Assembly (NCBI GenBank): GCA_900637705.1
Contig: LR134390.1
Location: forward strand, 1,426,001-1,490,000
DNA: 64,000 nt
From: Fusobacterium varium
GTDB lineage: Bacteria; Fusobacteriota; Fusobacteriia; Fusobacteriales; Fusobacteriaceae
Direction: 5' to 3'
Shown piece after piece: positions 26,592 to 37,706 of the stretch. The position numbers and the translations under genes were made by a program. Positions within the stretch are counted from its first letter, which is position 1; every line of letters starts with the position of its first letter. The notes under the pieces were generated by a model that was given only the letters and a program-made list of their open reading frames with translations, searched no databases and was not told the origin of the DNA.

Positions 26592-27029
26592 TCATAAAAG
26601 AATATCCAATATTTCTTCATCTGTCATTAAAGGAAATTTTTTCAGGATATCTTCATAATTTTCAAATAAATCAGCCATAGCTGATAATATTTCGTTTTTA
26701 TTTTCTTTAGTTAATGCCATTACAAAAAATATATTACACTTTATATCATTTTTTCCATTTTCTATACTTTTAAAAATAACAGGATTATCAGCTATAATTA
26801 TTGCTATTCTATCTTTTATTACATATTTATCATCTGTGTGTGAAATAGCTATATTAGTGCCTTTTTCTAAAATCATTCCTGTTGGAAAATCTTTTTCTCT
26901 CTGCTGTATTGCTTTTACAAAACCTGTTGTTACAATTCCATCATGATAAAATTTATTTCCAACAGTTTCTAACACTTCATCTCTTGTAAGTTTTTCATTT
27001 AATCTGAATATGTATTTTTTTTCAAACAT
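26592..27029 (-). CDS. gatA: PTS EIIA, galactitol/fructose type
   Basis: A 145-residue EIIA_2-family protein; the phosphorylated His is in 'NIAISHTDDKYV'. It receives phosphate from HPr and passes it to GatB. It stands 9 bp upstream of gatB and starts after AAAGGGAGAAATA. Length normal. Confidence 0.87.
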   Translation of the reverse strand: MFEKKYIFRLNEKLTRDEVLETVGNKFYHDGIVTTGFVKAIQQREKDFPTGMILEKGTNIAISHTDDKYVIKDRIAIIIADNPVIFKSIENGKNDIKCNIFFVMALTKENKNEILSAMADLFENYEDILKKFPLMTDEEILDILL

Positions 27030-27053
27030 TATTTCTCCCTTTATAGATTAGAA

Positions 27054-27704
27054 TTATAGTTTGCAGTATGAACCAAATTTGGCAATATGCCTATCTATCT
27101 CTTCCTTAGAAAGTATTACTGGATTACCTATGCTTCTGGCTTTTACATAAAGTTCTGCACAAAATTCTACATATTCTGTTATTGCAAAAGCATTTTCTAT
27201 ATCTATTGCTCCTACATTAACCCCATGATTTGCTAATAAACAAGCCTTTGCTCCTCTCATAGCTTCAAAGGCATTTTCTGCTAATTCTGGGGTTCCAAAC
27301 ATTGCATATTCTGCACATTTCACCTCATTAGTTCCTGTTATTGCCAGCATATAATCAACAGCTTTTAATGGTTCTCTTAAACATGAAATTGTTGTACAGT
27401 ACATTGCATGAGTATGGACAAGAGCTTTAATATCTTCTCTTCCCTTGTATACTTTTAAATGCATTCCTGTTTCTGAAGAAGGCACATACATAGGATTTCC
27501 ATCTACTACTTTCCCATCTAAATCTACAACCATAATATCTTCAGGTTTTAAAATATCATAAGGAACACTGCTTGGAGATATTGCTACTAGATTTTCTTTT
27601 TCATTGTAAATAGATATATTTCCCCCAGTTCCTTTTGTTAATCCTTTTTCAATTAAAAGATTTAAATATTTTACAACTTTCTCTCTTTCAGTTTGTAATT
27701 TCAT
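27054..27704 (-). CDS. class II aldolase (L-fuculose-1-phosphate aldolase-like)
   Basis: A 216-residue class II aldolase/adducin-domain protein. 'GLTKGTGGNISIYN' near residue 20 binds phosphate; zinc ligands are in 'VHTHAMYCTTISCL' (HxH) and 'LLANHGVNVGA'. The start at 27704 follows AAGGAGGATGATTTT. Within a PTS operon it probably cleaves the imported ketose-1-phosphate to DHAP and an aldehyde (inference); the sugar itself is not determined. Located between the regulator and gatA. Confidence 0.86.
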   Translation of the reverse strand: MKLQTEREKVVKYLNLLIEKGLTKGTGGNISIYNEKENLVAISPSSVPYDILKPEDIMVVDLDGKVVDGNPMYVPSSETGMHLKVYKGREDIKALVHTHAMYCTTISCLREPLKAVDYMLAITGTNEVKCAEYAMFGTPELAENAFEAMRGAKACLLANHGVNVGAIDIENAFAITEYVEFCAELYVKARSIGNPVILSKEEIDRHIAKFGSYCKL

Positions 27705-27723
27705 AAAATCATCCTCCTTAAAA

Positions 27724-29786
27724 TTATTTGCTAATATTTTCAATTATGTTAAAAATTTCTTCTGATGTACTACATTTTTCTAAAATTTCTTTTAGATTAT
27801 TTTCATCTATATTCTTCTTTAATTCAAGCAGACCTTTTATATGTTCATTTTTATCACAGCTTGCCAGTGCAAAAATATGTTTTATTTCTATATCATCTTC
27901 AATTTTTACAGGTTCTATTAATTGCAGATAACTAATTCCTGTTTTAATAACATTTTCTCCAATATCTGCGTGAGGTAGAATTATAGCTTCTCCAATCATC
28001 ATATATAAACCAAGTTCTTTTATTTTCTCTATCATTTCAAAAATATAGTTCTTTTTTATATAACCATTGTCATAAAGTATTTTTCCTGCTTGGAATATAG
28101 CTTTTTCCCATGTTTTTGCATTTTTCATTATTTTTATGTTTTTTAAAGGAAGAATATCTTTTAATGATAGTTCTATAAATTTTTCTATCTCTTTATTTTC
28201 AATATTTTTAAAATAATCTGCTAATATTTTTTCTAATTCTTCCTCGTTCTCTATACTGGAATATTTCTTAATTATTTCCATTATTTCTGGAATATTTATT
28301 CTGCTTTTTCGATTTTTTATTCCAACTGTTAATAAGTCAGTTATATTTTCTTTTGTAAGAATTGAATTTACCTTAACTATCGGTATATTTACTTCTAATT
28401 TTTTATATCTGTCGTAGTGATTATAAAATCAATTTCACTTATATCAATATTTTTCAAATTATTTAAAGGAACTAGATCTTTTATTTCAACATCAAAAAGT
28501 TCTTCCATTTCTTGTTTTAAGAGATTAGAAGTTCCATATCCTAATCCACATACTATTAAAATTTTTTTCTTCTCTTCTAATTTTTCAGCCATTCTTTTTA
28601 TAGAAAGTACAAAATGAACTACAAAAAATGATGTTTCATTTTCAGAAAATTCCTTCCCTATAAAATCTTCTATTTTTTTTAATGCTGTCTTTACTTCACT
28701 ATAGAGAACAGGATATTGTTCTATGATTTCCCTGTGAATTGAATTTTCAAGCTCTATATCATTTTTTAATCTGTATATTGTAGGTATAAGGTGATTTATC
28801 AATCCATCTCTTAAAGTACTGTCTTTTAATATGTTCAAATTAATTTTTTCACTTACTTTTTTAATGAGATCATCTGCCATTTTTTCAATATAAATCCAGT
28901 TTTCATAAAAAGAATATTTAAAATTATAAGTATGTGCTCCTAAAAGAAATTCTGTTATTTTAATAATTTCTAATTCATTCATTTTAATATTTTCATTATT
29001 TTCTAAAATAAAAATATTACTTTTTACAATTTCAAAATCATAGGTTGATTTTATAAATTCTTGATTCTGTAATTTTTTTTCTAATGTTAAGTTATTTTTT
29101 AACCTTTTAATTACTATAAGGAGATAAATCATAAGAATTTGGTAAGCTTCATCTGAAATTTTTTTATTTAAAACTATCTTTAATTTTTCCAGATATTGTG
29201 TTACTGTTTGAATATTATGTGGACTTATATAATTTTTTATTATATTGACTTCATAACTGCTTATTTTTTCAAAAAATTTTAATTTTTTATTTTCTATTTC
29301 AAAAATCTTTTTTAGTTTTTCTAATAGAAGTTTTCTAATAATAATTTCATTTCCTAAAATTATAAGACCTTTATTAGCCTTAGAAATTACTTTTAATTCT
29401 TTCTTTTCAAATTCTTGTCTTATAAATCTCATATCAATTTTAAATGTACTTCTGCTTATATCAACTAAACTACATATTTCATCTGCTTTGCATCCATCAC
29501 TTGAAATTAACAAAAATAAAAATATTATTTCTAGTCTTTCTGATTTTGAGAAATTATAATTTTTATCTTCAAGCTCTTTTATCACTTCTTCAAGATTTCC
29601 AAACCCTTTTATTATCCTGTTTTCTATAATTATTTTGTAATCAATTTTTTCATCAATAAAAAATTCGTTCAAATCTTCTATACGATATCTGATGGTTCTT
29701 TCAGATATGCCTAGAATTTCAGAGACTTTTTCTATATCCTCGTTTAAATGATTTAATAATATAATTTTTTTATTATCTATAAACAT
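27724..29786 (-). CDS. PRD-containing PTS regulator (MtlR/LicR type), frameshifted
   Basis: Restored length is 687 residues: N-terminal HTH ('VSEILGISERTIRYRIEDL'), two PRD domains (about 160-380), an EIIB-like domain ('KILIVCGLGYGTSNLLKQEM', about 405-463) and an EIIA_2 domain ('IGEAIILPHADIGENVIKTG' with the phosphorylatable His). The frame breaks at the A6 run (28399-28404), stopping after 'ITTTDIKN'; one more A gives 'DIKKLEVNIPIVKVNSIL' and joins both parts. It should control the PTS operon downstream according to PTS phosphorylation. Confidence 0.88.
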
Positions 29787-30088
29787 ATAGTCTCCTTTCT
29801 GTATATCTTAATATAATATTATTCTAAAAAATTTACATTTAAAAGGACTTTATTCTTCATTATTTTTGCAATTTTTTGTCCCTTGTCACAAATGTTCAAA
29901 ATTACCATATCTTATAATTTATTTAAGGTTTTAAACTTTTATTAATTTAATATAATGAGTGCATAATAAATTATATCAAATTATTTTAGCTTTTTAGGAT
30001 CTATGTTCTTCACTTAAATTTCCTTTTAGTTGCAGATAAATAAATTTTCCTGTAAAATTATCATTAAATATGTATTTAGGGGGAAACG
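29787..30088. other. 302-bp divergent intergenic region
   Basis: Separates the PTS regulator (minus) and a GNAT gene (plus). AT-rich; no gene, array or convincing hairpin seen. AGGAGACTAT before 29786 and GGGGGAAACG before 30089 are the ribosome sites at its ends. Promoters must lie here but none stands out clearly. Confidence 0.5.
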
Positions 30089-30619
30089 ATGCGTAAATAT
30101 GTTATCAGAAAAGGAACTATGAATGATTTAGATGAATTGGAAAAACTATATGATTCTTTGAATGATTATCTGGAACAAAATATTAATTATCCTGGTTGGA
30201 GAAAAGGGTTATACCCAATCAGAGAAAATGCAGCTGAAGGAATCAAAAGTGAAAATTTATATGTAATTGATATAAATAAGGAAATTGCAGGAACTATTAT
30301 ATTGAGCCATGAACCTGAAAAAGCTTATGACAAAGCCATTTGGAAAACTGAAAACAATTATGAAAATATATTAGTTATAAGAACTTTTGCTGTTCACCCA
30401 AAGTTTATGAAAAATAATGTGGGATTTTCTCTTATGAAATTTGCAGAGAAATTTGGAAAAGAAAATGGAATGAAGTCTATTCGTTTAGATGTTGCCGTTC
30501 AAAATACACCTGCTATATCTCTATATGAAAAATTAGGATATGAGTATATTGATACAATAGATTTAGACCTTAATATACCTTGGCTGAAATGGTTTAAATT
30601 ATATGAACTTCTTTTGTAA
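30089..30619 (+). CDS. GNAT-family N-acetyltransferase
   Basis: A 176-residue acetyltransferase; acetyl-CoA site in 'RTFAVHPKFMKNNVGFSLMK' and the C-terminal 'LDVAVQNTPAISLYEKLGYE' typical of GNAT folds. Substrate unknown. The loop has Lys-Asn-Asn in place of the common Arg/Gln-x-x-Gly, as in some divergent members. The ATG follows GGGGGAAACG. Confidence 0.85.
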   Translation: MRKYVIRKGTMNDLDELEKLYDSLNDYLEQNINYPGWRKGLYPIRENAAEGIKSENLYVIDINKEIAGTIILSHEPEKAYDKAIWKTENNYENILVIRTFAVHPKFMKNNVGFSLMKFAEKFGKENGMKSIRLDVAVQNTPAISLYEKLGYEYIDTIDLDLNIPWLKWFKLYELLL

Positions 30620-30720
30620 TATAGATATTTTATAAGTTTTTTGTTTTCATAATGTAGTTTTAAAAGTGTTTTTATGCTATAATAGAATATAAATTGAATA
30701 TATTGAGGAGCATTATATTT

Positions 30721-30960
30721 ATGGAGGAAAGAAAAAACTTTTGGAAAATCTGGGGAAAATTTGTTGGGTTACTTTTAGTTGTCCTTGCATTGTGGATAGC
30801 TTTAATATTCATATGTGACAAAATGCTGGGAAAAACTTTTGAAGAACTAAAATATATTCACTATTTCATTTTATTAGTTGTAATAATTAAAGTGAAAAAA
30901 TGGTTTTTAAAAAAACTAGATGAAGAGGATAATGAAGAAAAAGAAATAATTGAAAAATAA
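30721..30960 (+). CDS. small two-helix membrane protein, unknown function
   Basis: A 79-residue protein with two predicted helices (about residues 13-35 and 44-60) and a charged C-terminus rich in Glu/Lys. The ATG at 30721 is chosen because TTGAGGAGC lies 10 nt upstream; a longer frame has no such site. No family recognised. It precedes the MORN protein gene by 38 bp. Confidence 0.6.
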   Translation: MEERKNFWKIWGKFVGLLLVVLALWIALIFICDKMLGKTFEELKYIHYFILLVVIIKVKKWFLKKLDEEDNEEKEIIEK

Positions 30961-30998
30961 AAAATTGATGAAATATAGTTTTGTGCAGGAGGATTCAA

Positions 30999-31754
30999 AT
31001 GGAAAAAACTAGGGAAGTGGAATTTTACCAGAAACAATTAATAGATGGACTAGCTTATGTCTTAGGCGAAAATGATCCTTTCTCTGGAAATTTTATATAC
31101 AGATATCCCAATGGTGAAATTAAAACAATAGAACCTTATATAAATGGGCTTAAAGAAGGAACTGAAATAAAATTTTACGAAAACGGTCAAGTAAAAGAAT
31201 CTATTGATTTTAAAGCTGGGCATATTTCTGGTGATTCTATTCAATATTATGAAAATGGTCAAATGAAAGAATATATGGGATTTTTAAATGATAGAATGGC
31301 TGGAGAATGGGTTAAATATTATGAAGATGGTTCTGTAAAAACAAGAGGATTTTTTAAAAATGGTAAATTGAATGGAAATAAAATGACTTATTATCCCAAT
31401 GGTGCAATAAAAGAATTAGCTTCATTTAAAAATAATCTCCTTCATGGAAAATATGAAACATATTTTGAAAATGGTGAAATAGAAGTAAGTGAAAATTTTT
31501 GTAATGGACTTCTTGATGGAGAAGCTATTTATTATTATGAAAACGGAGAAGTAAAAATAAAAGAAGAATACAAACTTCATGTAAAAAATGGGAAATATGT
31601 AAGATACTATGAAAATGGAATAATCAATGCTGTGGGAAATTTTAAAGAAGGACAGCTCAATGGTGACTGGAGTATGTTCTATGAAAATGGAAAACTTTTA
31701 GGTACTGCTTCTTTTAAAGAAGGCGAAATAAAAAAAGATGATGATAAAAAGTAA
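30999..31754 (+). CDS. MORN-repeat protein (YwqK-like), cytoplasmic
   Basis: A 251-residue protein made almost entirely of nine or ten MORN-variant repeats, each close to 'xYxxGxxKxxxxFxxGxxxGxxxxYYENG'. Unlike the lipoprotein at 19.6 kb it has no signal peptide. The start at 30999 follows GGAGGATTCAA. MORN repeats can bind lipids or other proteins; specific role unknown. Followed by a weak terminator-like hairpin at about 31762-31795. Confidence 0.8.
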   Translation: MEKTREVEFYQKQLIDGLAYVLGENDPFSGNFIYRYPNGEIKTIEPYINGLKEGTEIKFYENGQVKESIDFKAGHISGDSIQYYENGQMKEYMGFLNDRMAGEWVKYYEDGSVKTRGFFKNGKLNGNKMTYYPNGAIKELASFKNNLLHGKYETYFENGEIEVSENFCNGLLDGEAIYYYENGEVKIKEEYKLHVKNGKYVRYYENGIINAVGNFKEGQLNGDWSMFYENGKLLGTASFKEGEIKKDDDKK

Positions 31755-31761
31755 AATATAA

Positions 31762-31797
31762 AAGGCAGAGTAATTAACTTTGTCTTTTTTTATATTT
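31762..31797 (+). terminator. weak terminator after the MORN gene
   Basis: GGCAGAG and CTTTGTC can pair with two G-U pairs around TAATTAA, followed by TTTTTTT. Confidence 0.5.
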
Positions 31798-31941
31798 CTG
31801 ATTATAAAAAACATTAAAAGGAAATATGATGATAACAGTAGTATATTATTATAAGCGTATTCAAATGAAAATAATAGTGGTAAAAAATCTATTGTTGTAA
31901 TAGAATATAAAAAACGGTTAAATAACATAGGGGAGGTAAAA

Positions 31942-33360
31942 TTGAAAAATTTAATCTTAGTAGTTTACTCTATTTTAATAGCAGGTTGTTCTACTCTTAA
32001 TACCTCTGATAAAAATACTAAATTATTCGATGATCTTTCATTAAAAGAGAAAGAAAGCAAAGAATATATAAAACAATATAATAACACACTTACTTTAGAA
32101 GCAGCTTTAAAAATAAGTGTAGACAGAAACCTTGATTTAAAAGTAAAGAGTATTGAAGAGGAAATAGCAAAACTGGATAAAAGAATAGCTTTTGGTAATT
32201 TTCTTCCAAAAATTTCATTAGGGTATAGTTATACTATGCTGAACAGCAAAGTTATGGGTGAAGCTTTAGACACAGGAATTCCTGCTTTGCCTGGATTTCC
32301 AGCTACATTAGAAGGAAGGCTTCTTGATAAAAGTTTTTCTTTTTTCAATGTAAATGCACAAATACCTATTTTTGTCCCATCTACGTGGTTCTTATACAGT
32401 GCTAGACAAAAGGGAGAAAATATATCTGCACTTACTAGAGATCTTACAGAAAAAATGATTAAGCTCCAGACTATTGGTGAATATTACTATATTCTTGCTT
32501 TGGAATCTGAAAGAGAGTATTTGTCTAAAGAATTGGCTTCTGCTCAAGAATTAAATAAAAATGCAAAAGTTGCATTAGAAACCGAAAGCATTTTAAAGTG
32601 GGAGTATGAAGGAACAGAACAGATGGTAAAAATGAAAGAACATGCTTTGAAACAAAACGAGCGTGATCTTCAAAATGCTAAAATTTCTTTGATGAATAAT
32701 CTTGATTTATATCCATTTTTAGATATTCACTTGGAAAAGCCAACTCCTTTCATTGAAGATAATATTTCTATGGAAGAGGCTGTTTATGAGTCATTAAAAA
32801 ATAGTGACTTTATAAAAATAAGGGATACTGCTACTGATATGAATGGAGATGCTGTAAAAATAGCAATTACAAATTTTCTTCCAAGAATAGTTTTGACTGG
32901 TGGATATATAAATACAAGTAATGAAGCTCTTGCTGACCCTGATTTTTTTATGGGTACTCTTGGAGGATTTTTTTCTATATTTAATGGTTTTCAAAATATA
33001 AACGAATATAAAAAAGCCAGAAAAAATCAAGAAATTGCCTTCATCAAAAAAGAACAGGAAATAATGAAAGTTATTTTTGAAACGGTAAATGCATATAATG
33101 TTTTAGAAAGTTCTAAAGAAGAAAGAGATATAGCTTCAAAAAATTATATTGTAAATAAAGGAAGATTTGAACAGAAAAAAGCTGAAAAAGAAGTAGGAGC
33201 TATTGATAACTGGGAATATATAAAAGCTTTGGCTGACTATGAACAGGCTTTAAGTATAAAAGAAAAAGCTGAATATAAATATCAGATTTCTTTATCTTCT
33301 CTTAATATGCTTATGGGAAAATCTATATTTACAAAAGGAGAAAAGGTATATGAAAAATAG
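31942..33360 (+). CDS. TolC-family outer-membrane efflux lipoprotein
   Basis: A 472-residue outer-membrane factor. Signal MKNLILVVYSILIAGCST (lipobox IAGC) and two long heptad-rich halves (about 55-260 and 270-460) typical of TolC/NodT. It forms the outer duct for the MFP/RND pump encoded next. The start codon is TTG, supported by GGGGAGGTAAAA just upstream. Presence of this gene shows a diderm envelope. Its stop overlaps the MFP start. Confidence 0.9.
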   Translation: MKNLILVVYSILIAGCSTLNTSDKNTKLFDDLSLKEKESKEYIKQYNNTLTLEAALKISVDRNLDLKVKSIEEEIAKLDKRIAFGNFLPKISLGYSYTMLNSKVMGEALDTGIPALPGFPATLEGRLLDKSFSFFNVNAQIPIFVPSTWFLYSARQKGENISALTRDLTEKMIKLQTIGEYYYILALESEREYLSKELASAQELNKNAKVALETESILKWEYEGTEQMVKMKEHALKQNERDLQNAKISLMNNLDLYPFLDIHLEKPTPFIEDNISMEEAVYESLKNSDFIKIRDTATDMNGDAVKIAITNFLPRIVLTGGYINTSNEALADPDFFMGTLGGFFSIFNGFQNINEYKKARKNQEIAFIKKEQEIMKVIFETVNAYNVLESSKEERDIASKNYIVNKGRFEQKKAEKEVGAIDNWEYIKALADYEQALSIKEKAEYKYQISLSSLNMLMGKSIFTKGEKVYEK

Positions 33361-34452
33361 AAGAATAAAATCATTGATTTTAATTACTGCTTCTATCTTG
33401 TTAATTTCTTCATGTGGAAAACAGAAAGAAGTGGAAAAAATAATTCGTCCTGTAAAAGTTATAGAAATAAAAATTCTGATTCTATTGAATATTTTTCTTT
33501 TTCTGGAATAACTACACCAAGCAAAGAAACAATTTTATCTTTTAAGATAGCAGGACCAATAGAAAGTATGAATCTTACCCAGGGACAAACAATAAAAAAA
33601 GATGAAATATTAGCTAAAATGGACAGCAGAGATTATGAAATAAATCTGGAAGTTTATAAGAAAAAATATGAAGCTTCTAAAGCTTCTGCTGATAATGCAG
33701 TTCTTCAATATAACAGAGCTGAAAAACTTTACAAAGCTGATGCTATGACAAAAAAGAATTTTGATATAATAACAGCTCAAAAAAAAGCTGCTGTTTCTCT
33801 TTTAAAAGAAGCACAACAGGGAGTGGAAAATGCTCGAAACAAATTAAAAGATACTGAGCTTAAAGCTCCATATTCAGGATATATTTCTAAAAAATTTGTT
33901 GATGCAGGAACTGTTGTAAATGCTGGAACACCTATAGTTTCTCTTTCAGCAGATGTAAATCCAGAAGTAACAATCAGTATTGCCAGCAAAGATATTGATA
34001 TTTTAAAAAATGCTGTATCATTTATTTTTGTTTTAAACGACAACACAGAAAAGAAATATGAGTTAAAGCTTAAAGAAATTGGAAAAAATCCTGAATTTTC
34101 AAAATTAACTTATCCAGCAACTTTTGAACTACTTGATGGAAAAGATATCAATATGGGAATGAGTGGAAAAGTTATAGCCTCTGTAAAAAGAGATGACTCA
34201 TCACCAATTATTATTCCAGCCTCTGCTCTTTTTGAAGATAATGGAAGTAAAGTATATATCTATGATAATGGTGTTGCAAAAACAAGAGAAGTTAAAATTG
34301 GAAATCTTTACCCTGATGGAAATATAGTGATTTTAGAGGGGTTGAATAAAAATGAAAAAGTTATTACTGCTGGAGTTAATACTATCATAGATGGAGAAAA
34401 GGTAAAACTTATTCCTGAAGAAAGTGAAACTAATGTGGGAAATGTCTTATAA
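33350..34452 (+). CDS. RND efflux membrane-fusion lipoprotein, frameshifted near the N-terminus
   Basis: The ATG at 33350 begins a lipoprotein signal (MKNRRIKSLILITASILLISSCG, lipobox LISSC; given here as two pieces of the same segment). The frame stops after 'VKVIEIKILILLNIFLFLE'; one extra A in the A5 run at 33469-33473 gives 'VIEIKNSDSIEYFSFSGITT' and continues into the normal MFP body (coiled hairpin 'YNRAEKLYKADAMTKKNFD', lipoyl-like 'LKAPYSGYISKKFVDAGTVV'). Restored length 367 residues. It links the TolC and RND parts. Confidence 0.88.
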
Positions 34453-34464
34453 GAGGTGGAGCAT

Positions 34465-37400
34465 ATGAATATAATCGATTACTCGATAAAAAATAGAACA
34501 GTTACACTTTTTCTGACATTTGTCATTATAGTAGGTGGAATTTTTTCTTATATGAAACTTGGAAAATTAGAAGATCCTGAATTCAGAGTAAAAGAAGCTA
34601 TTGTAGTAACTTTATATCCAGGAGCTGATCCACACCAAGTTGAATTGCAGGTGACAGATGAAATAGAAAGTGCACTTCAACAAATTGAAAATGTAGAATA
34701 TATTGAAAGTGTTTCTAAAGCTGGCTATTCAGAAGTTAAAATAAAATTAAATGAAGCATTAAAGGCAGAGGTAATAGACCAGTACTGGGATAATGTCAGA
34801 AAAAAAATAAATGATGCACAAAAAAATCTTCCTAGTGGTGTTATTCCTTCCATTGTCTTAGATGATTATGGAGATGTCTATGGAATGTTTTTTGCTGTTA
34901 CAAGTGAAGGATATTCTAAAGAAGAATTAAATAGGTATGTAAAATATATAAAAAGAGAGCTTCATTCTATTCCAGGGGTATCAAAGACTACAATTTATGG
35001 AAAAGTTGATTCTGCTGTTGAAGTAGTTATTGATAGAGAAAAAATTAATGCTCTTGGAATAAATGAAAAGCTTATACTTGCTTCTTTTATTTCACAAAAT
35101 CTTCCAGCTTACAGCAACTCAATAGAACATGGAGATATGAAAATAAGAGTAGATATCAATGAAGCTTTCAATAGTTTGGAAGATATAGAAAATCTAGTTG
35201 TTTTTTCTAAAGATAATTTAAGGGGTGGAGAAGAAACAGTTCTTTTAAAAGATATTGCTGTTGTAAAAAAATCTTTTTCAACTCCTGTAAAAAGTAAAAT
35301 GAGATATAATATGAAAGATGCCATGGGACTTATGCTTTCACCAGAAGTCGGAACTAATGTCATAGATACTGGTAAAGCCATTGATAAAAAACTCAATGAA
35401 ATAAAGAAAAATCTTCCTGTAGGTATAGAAATTGAAAAAGTATATTATCAGCCAGAACTTGTTACAAATGCTATTGGACAATTTGTCAACAATCTTGTTG
35501 CCTCAGTAGTAGTAGTTGTTGGAGTTTTATTATTTACAATGGGTATGAGAAGTGGACTTATAATAGGAAGTGGACTTATTCTTTCCATACTGGGAACTTT
35601 GATATATATGCTTGCTGTTAAAATGGATATGCAGAGAGTTTCTCTTGGTTCTTTTATCATTGCCATGGGAATGCTTGTTGATAATGCAATAGTCGTAGTT
35701 GATGGAACACTTACCAGTCTGGAAAAAGGTGAAAATAGATATGATGCATTGACTAAACCAGTTAAAAAAACTGCTGTTCCTCTGCTTGGAGCCACTGCTA
35801 TTGCTGTAATAGCATTTCTTCCTATGTATTTGATGCCAACTGATGCAGGAGAATATATCTCTACTCTTTTCTGGATAATGGCTGTATCCTTAGGATTGAG
35901 CTGGGTATTGGCATTGACTCAAATACCTGTATTCTGTGATATCTTTTTAAAACTGGATAAAGAAAAAGATAAAAATGGAAGAAAAGAAAAATTTTATGAT
36001 TTGTGTCATAAATTTTTAGAAAAAGTTTTAACTCATAAATTCCTTTCATTAGGAATAATTATTGGTGCATTTTTATTTTCTATGCTGCTTTTCACAAGAC
36101 TGCCTATTACCTTTTTCCCTGATTCTGATAAAAAGGGATTTGTTGTAAATTTATGGCTGCCTGAAGGAACTTCACTTGAAAAAACAGATAAAATAAGCCA
36201 AATAGTAGAAAAAGAATTACTCAAAGATAAGGATATAATAAATGTAACAGCTGCTGTTGGTTCTTCTCCTTCCAGATACTATGTGGCAACTATTCCAGAG
36301 CTGCAAAATAATAGTTTTTCTCAGCTTATCATTTCAGTGAATAAATTGGAAAGTGTAAATAGAATTGGAGAAAATATAAAGAAATTTGTCAGGGAAAATA
36401 TTCCTGATACTAAAATAGAAGTAAGAAAATATGTAAATGGTATTCCTACAAAATATCCTGTAGAAGTGAGAATACTTGGACCAGACCCATATGTTTTAAG
36501 AGAATTGTCAAAAAAGTCATGAATATTATGAGAACTATTCCAAATGCTGAAAATATACAGACAGATTGGAAAAATAAAGTTTTAATCTGGTCACCTGTAT
36601 TATCACAAAATATTGAAAGAAAAAATCTGATTTCTCCTTTAGATGTTGCCAATTCATTAAATAGAGCTACTGAAGGAATGACCCTTGGAAAATATAAAGA
36701 GGGAACTGAAATAATGCCGATAGTTCTAAGAGAAAAATCTGGAGGACAACAGCTTGAAATTAATAACATTGGTCAGACACCAGTATGGGGATTAGGAATA
36801 AAAAGTCTTCCTTTAAATAGAGTTATTGAAAAAGAAAGTTTAAAATGGGAAGACCCTGAAATCTGGAGAAGAAATAGAATAAGAGCCATAAAGGTTCAGT
36901 GTGATATTTCTGGTGGTGTTACTGCTGAGAGCATTAGAAAAGCAGTTGAAAAAGAGGTAAATAAATTATCTCTACCAGATAATTATAAAATTGAATGGGG
37001 TGGAGAATATTATGAGCAGAACAAAAACGTAGCTGCAGTATTTTCTACACTTCCACTACAAGGAACAATCATGTTCACAATATGTGTGTTTTTATTCGCA
37101 ACTTTGAAAGATCCACTTATAATTTTTGCTATACTTCCTCTGTCATTTATAGGTATAGCACCTGGATTATTTCTCACAGGAAGATCTTTTGGATTCATGT
37201 CTATCATAGGAGCTATAAGCCTTAGTGGTATGATGATAAAAAACTCTATAGTGCTTATAGATGAAATAAAATATGAGATAAATGTAGATAAAAAGATCCC
37301 TATACTGCCATTATTGATTCAGCTATAAGTCGGATAAGACCAGTTTCTATGGCGTCAGTTACAACAATTTTTGGAATGCTGCCTCTTATCTTTGACCCAC

Positions 37401-37516
37401 TATATGGAGATATGGCTATAACAATAGTTTTTGGACTTACAGCTTCAACAATGTTGACACTGTTTGTTGTTCCACTTTTATATTCTTTGCTGTATAAAAT
37501 TGAAAAGCAACAATAA
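34465..37516 (+). CDS. RND-family multidrug efflux transporter, two frameshifts
   Basis: Restored length 1017 residues, standard for AcrB/HAE1-type pumps with twelve helices and two periplasmic loops. Motifs: N-terminal 'NRTVTLFLTFVIIVGGIFSY', 'GMLVDNAIVVVDG' (proton-relay Asp pair) and 'GMMIKNSIVLIDEI'. Frame breaks lie in the A6 run at 36510-36515 (restored 'ELSKKVMNIMRTI') and in the A5 run at 37290-37294 (restored 'DKKDPYTAIIDSAISRIRPV'). The start at 34465 follows GAGGTGGAGCAT. Third gene of the TolC-MFP-RND operon. Confidence 0.9.
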
Positions 37517-37518
37517 AA

Positions 37519-37567
37519 TAAAAAGATCAGAGGAGAAGAGAGATTTCTTTCCTTTGATCTTTTTTAT
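37519..37567 (+). terminator. terminator of the RND operon
   Basis: AAAAGATCAGAGGA and TCCTTTGATCTTTTTT form a long stem starting three bases after the stop, followed by T-rich sequence. Confidence 0.8.
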
Positions 37568-37706
37568 ATTTCTACAAAAGAGATGATTATAACATTATTA
37601 TAACTAAAAATTAAATATATATTTCAAAATTTTATTCAATAAATTCCACTCTATTTCTACAGATAATTTTTTATTAATCATTAAATAATAAATAAATTTC
37701 TAGATT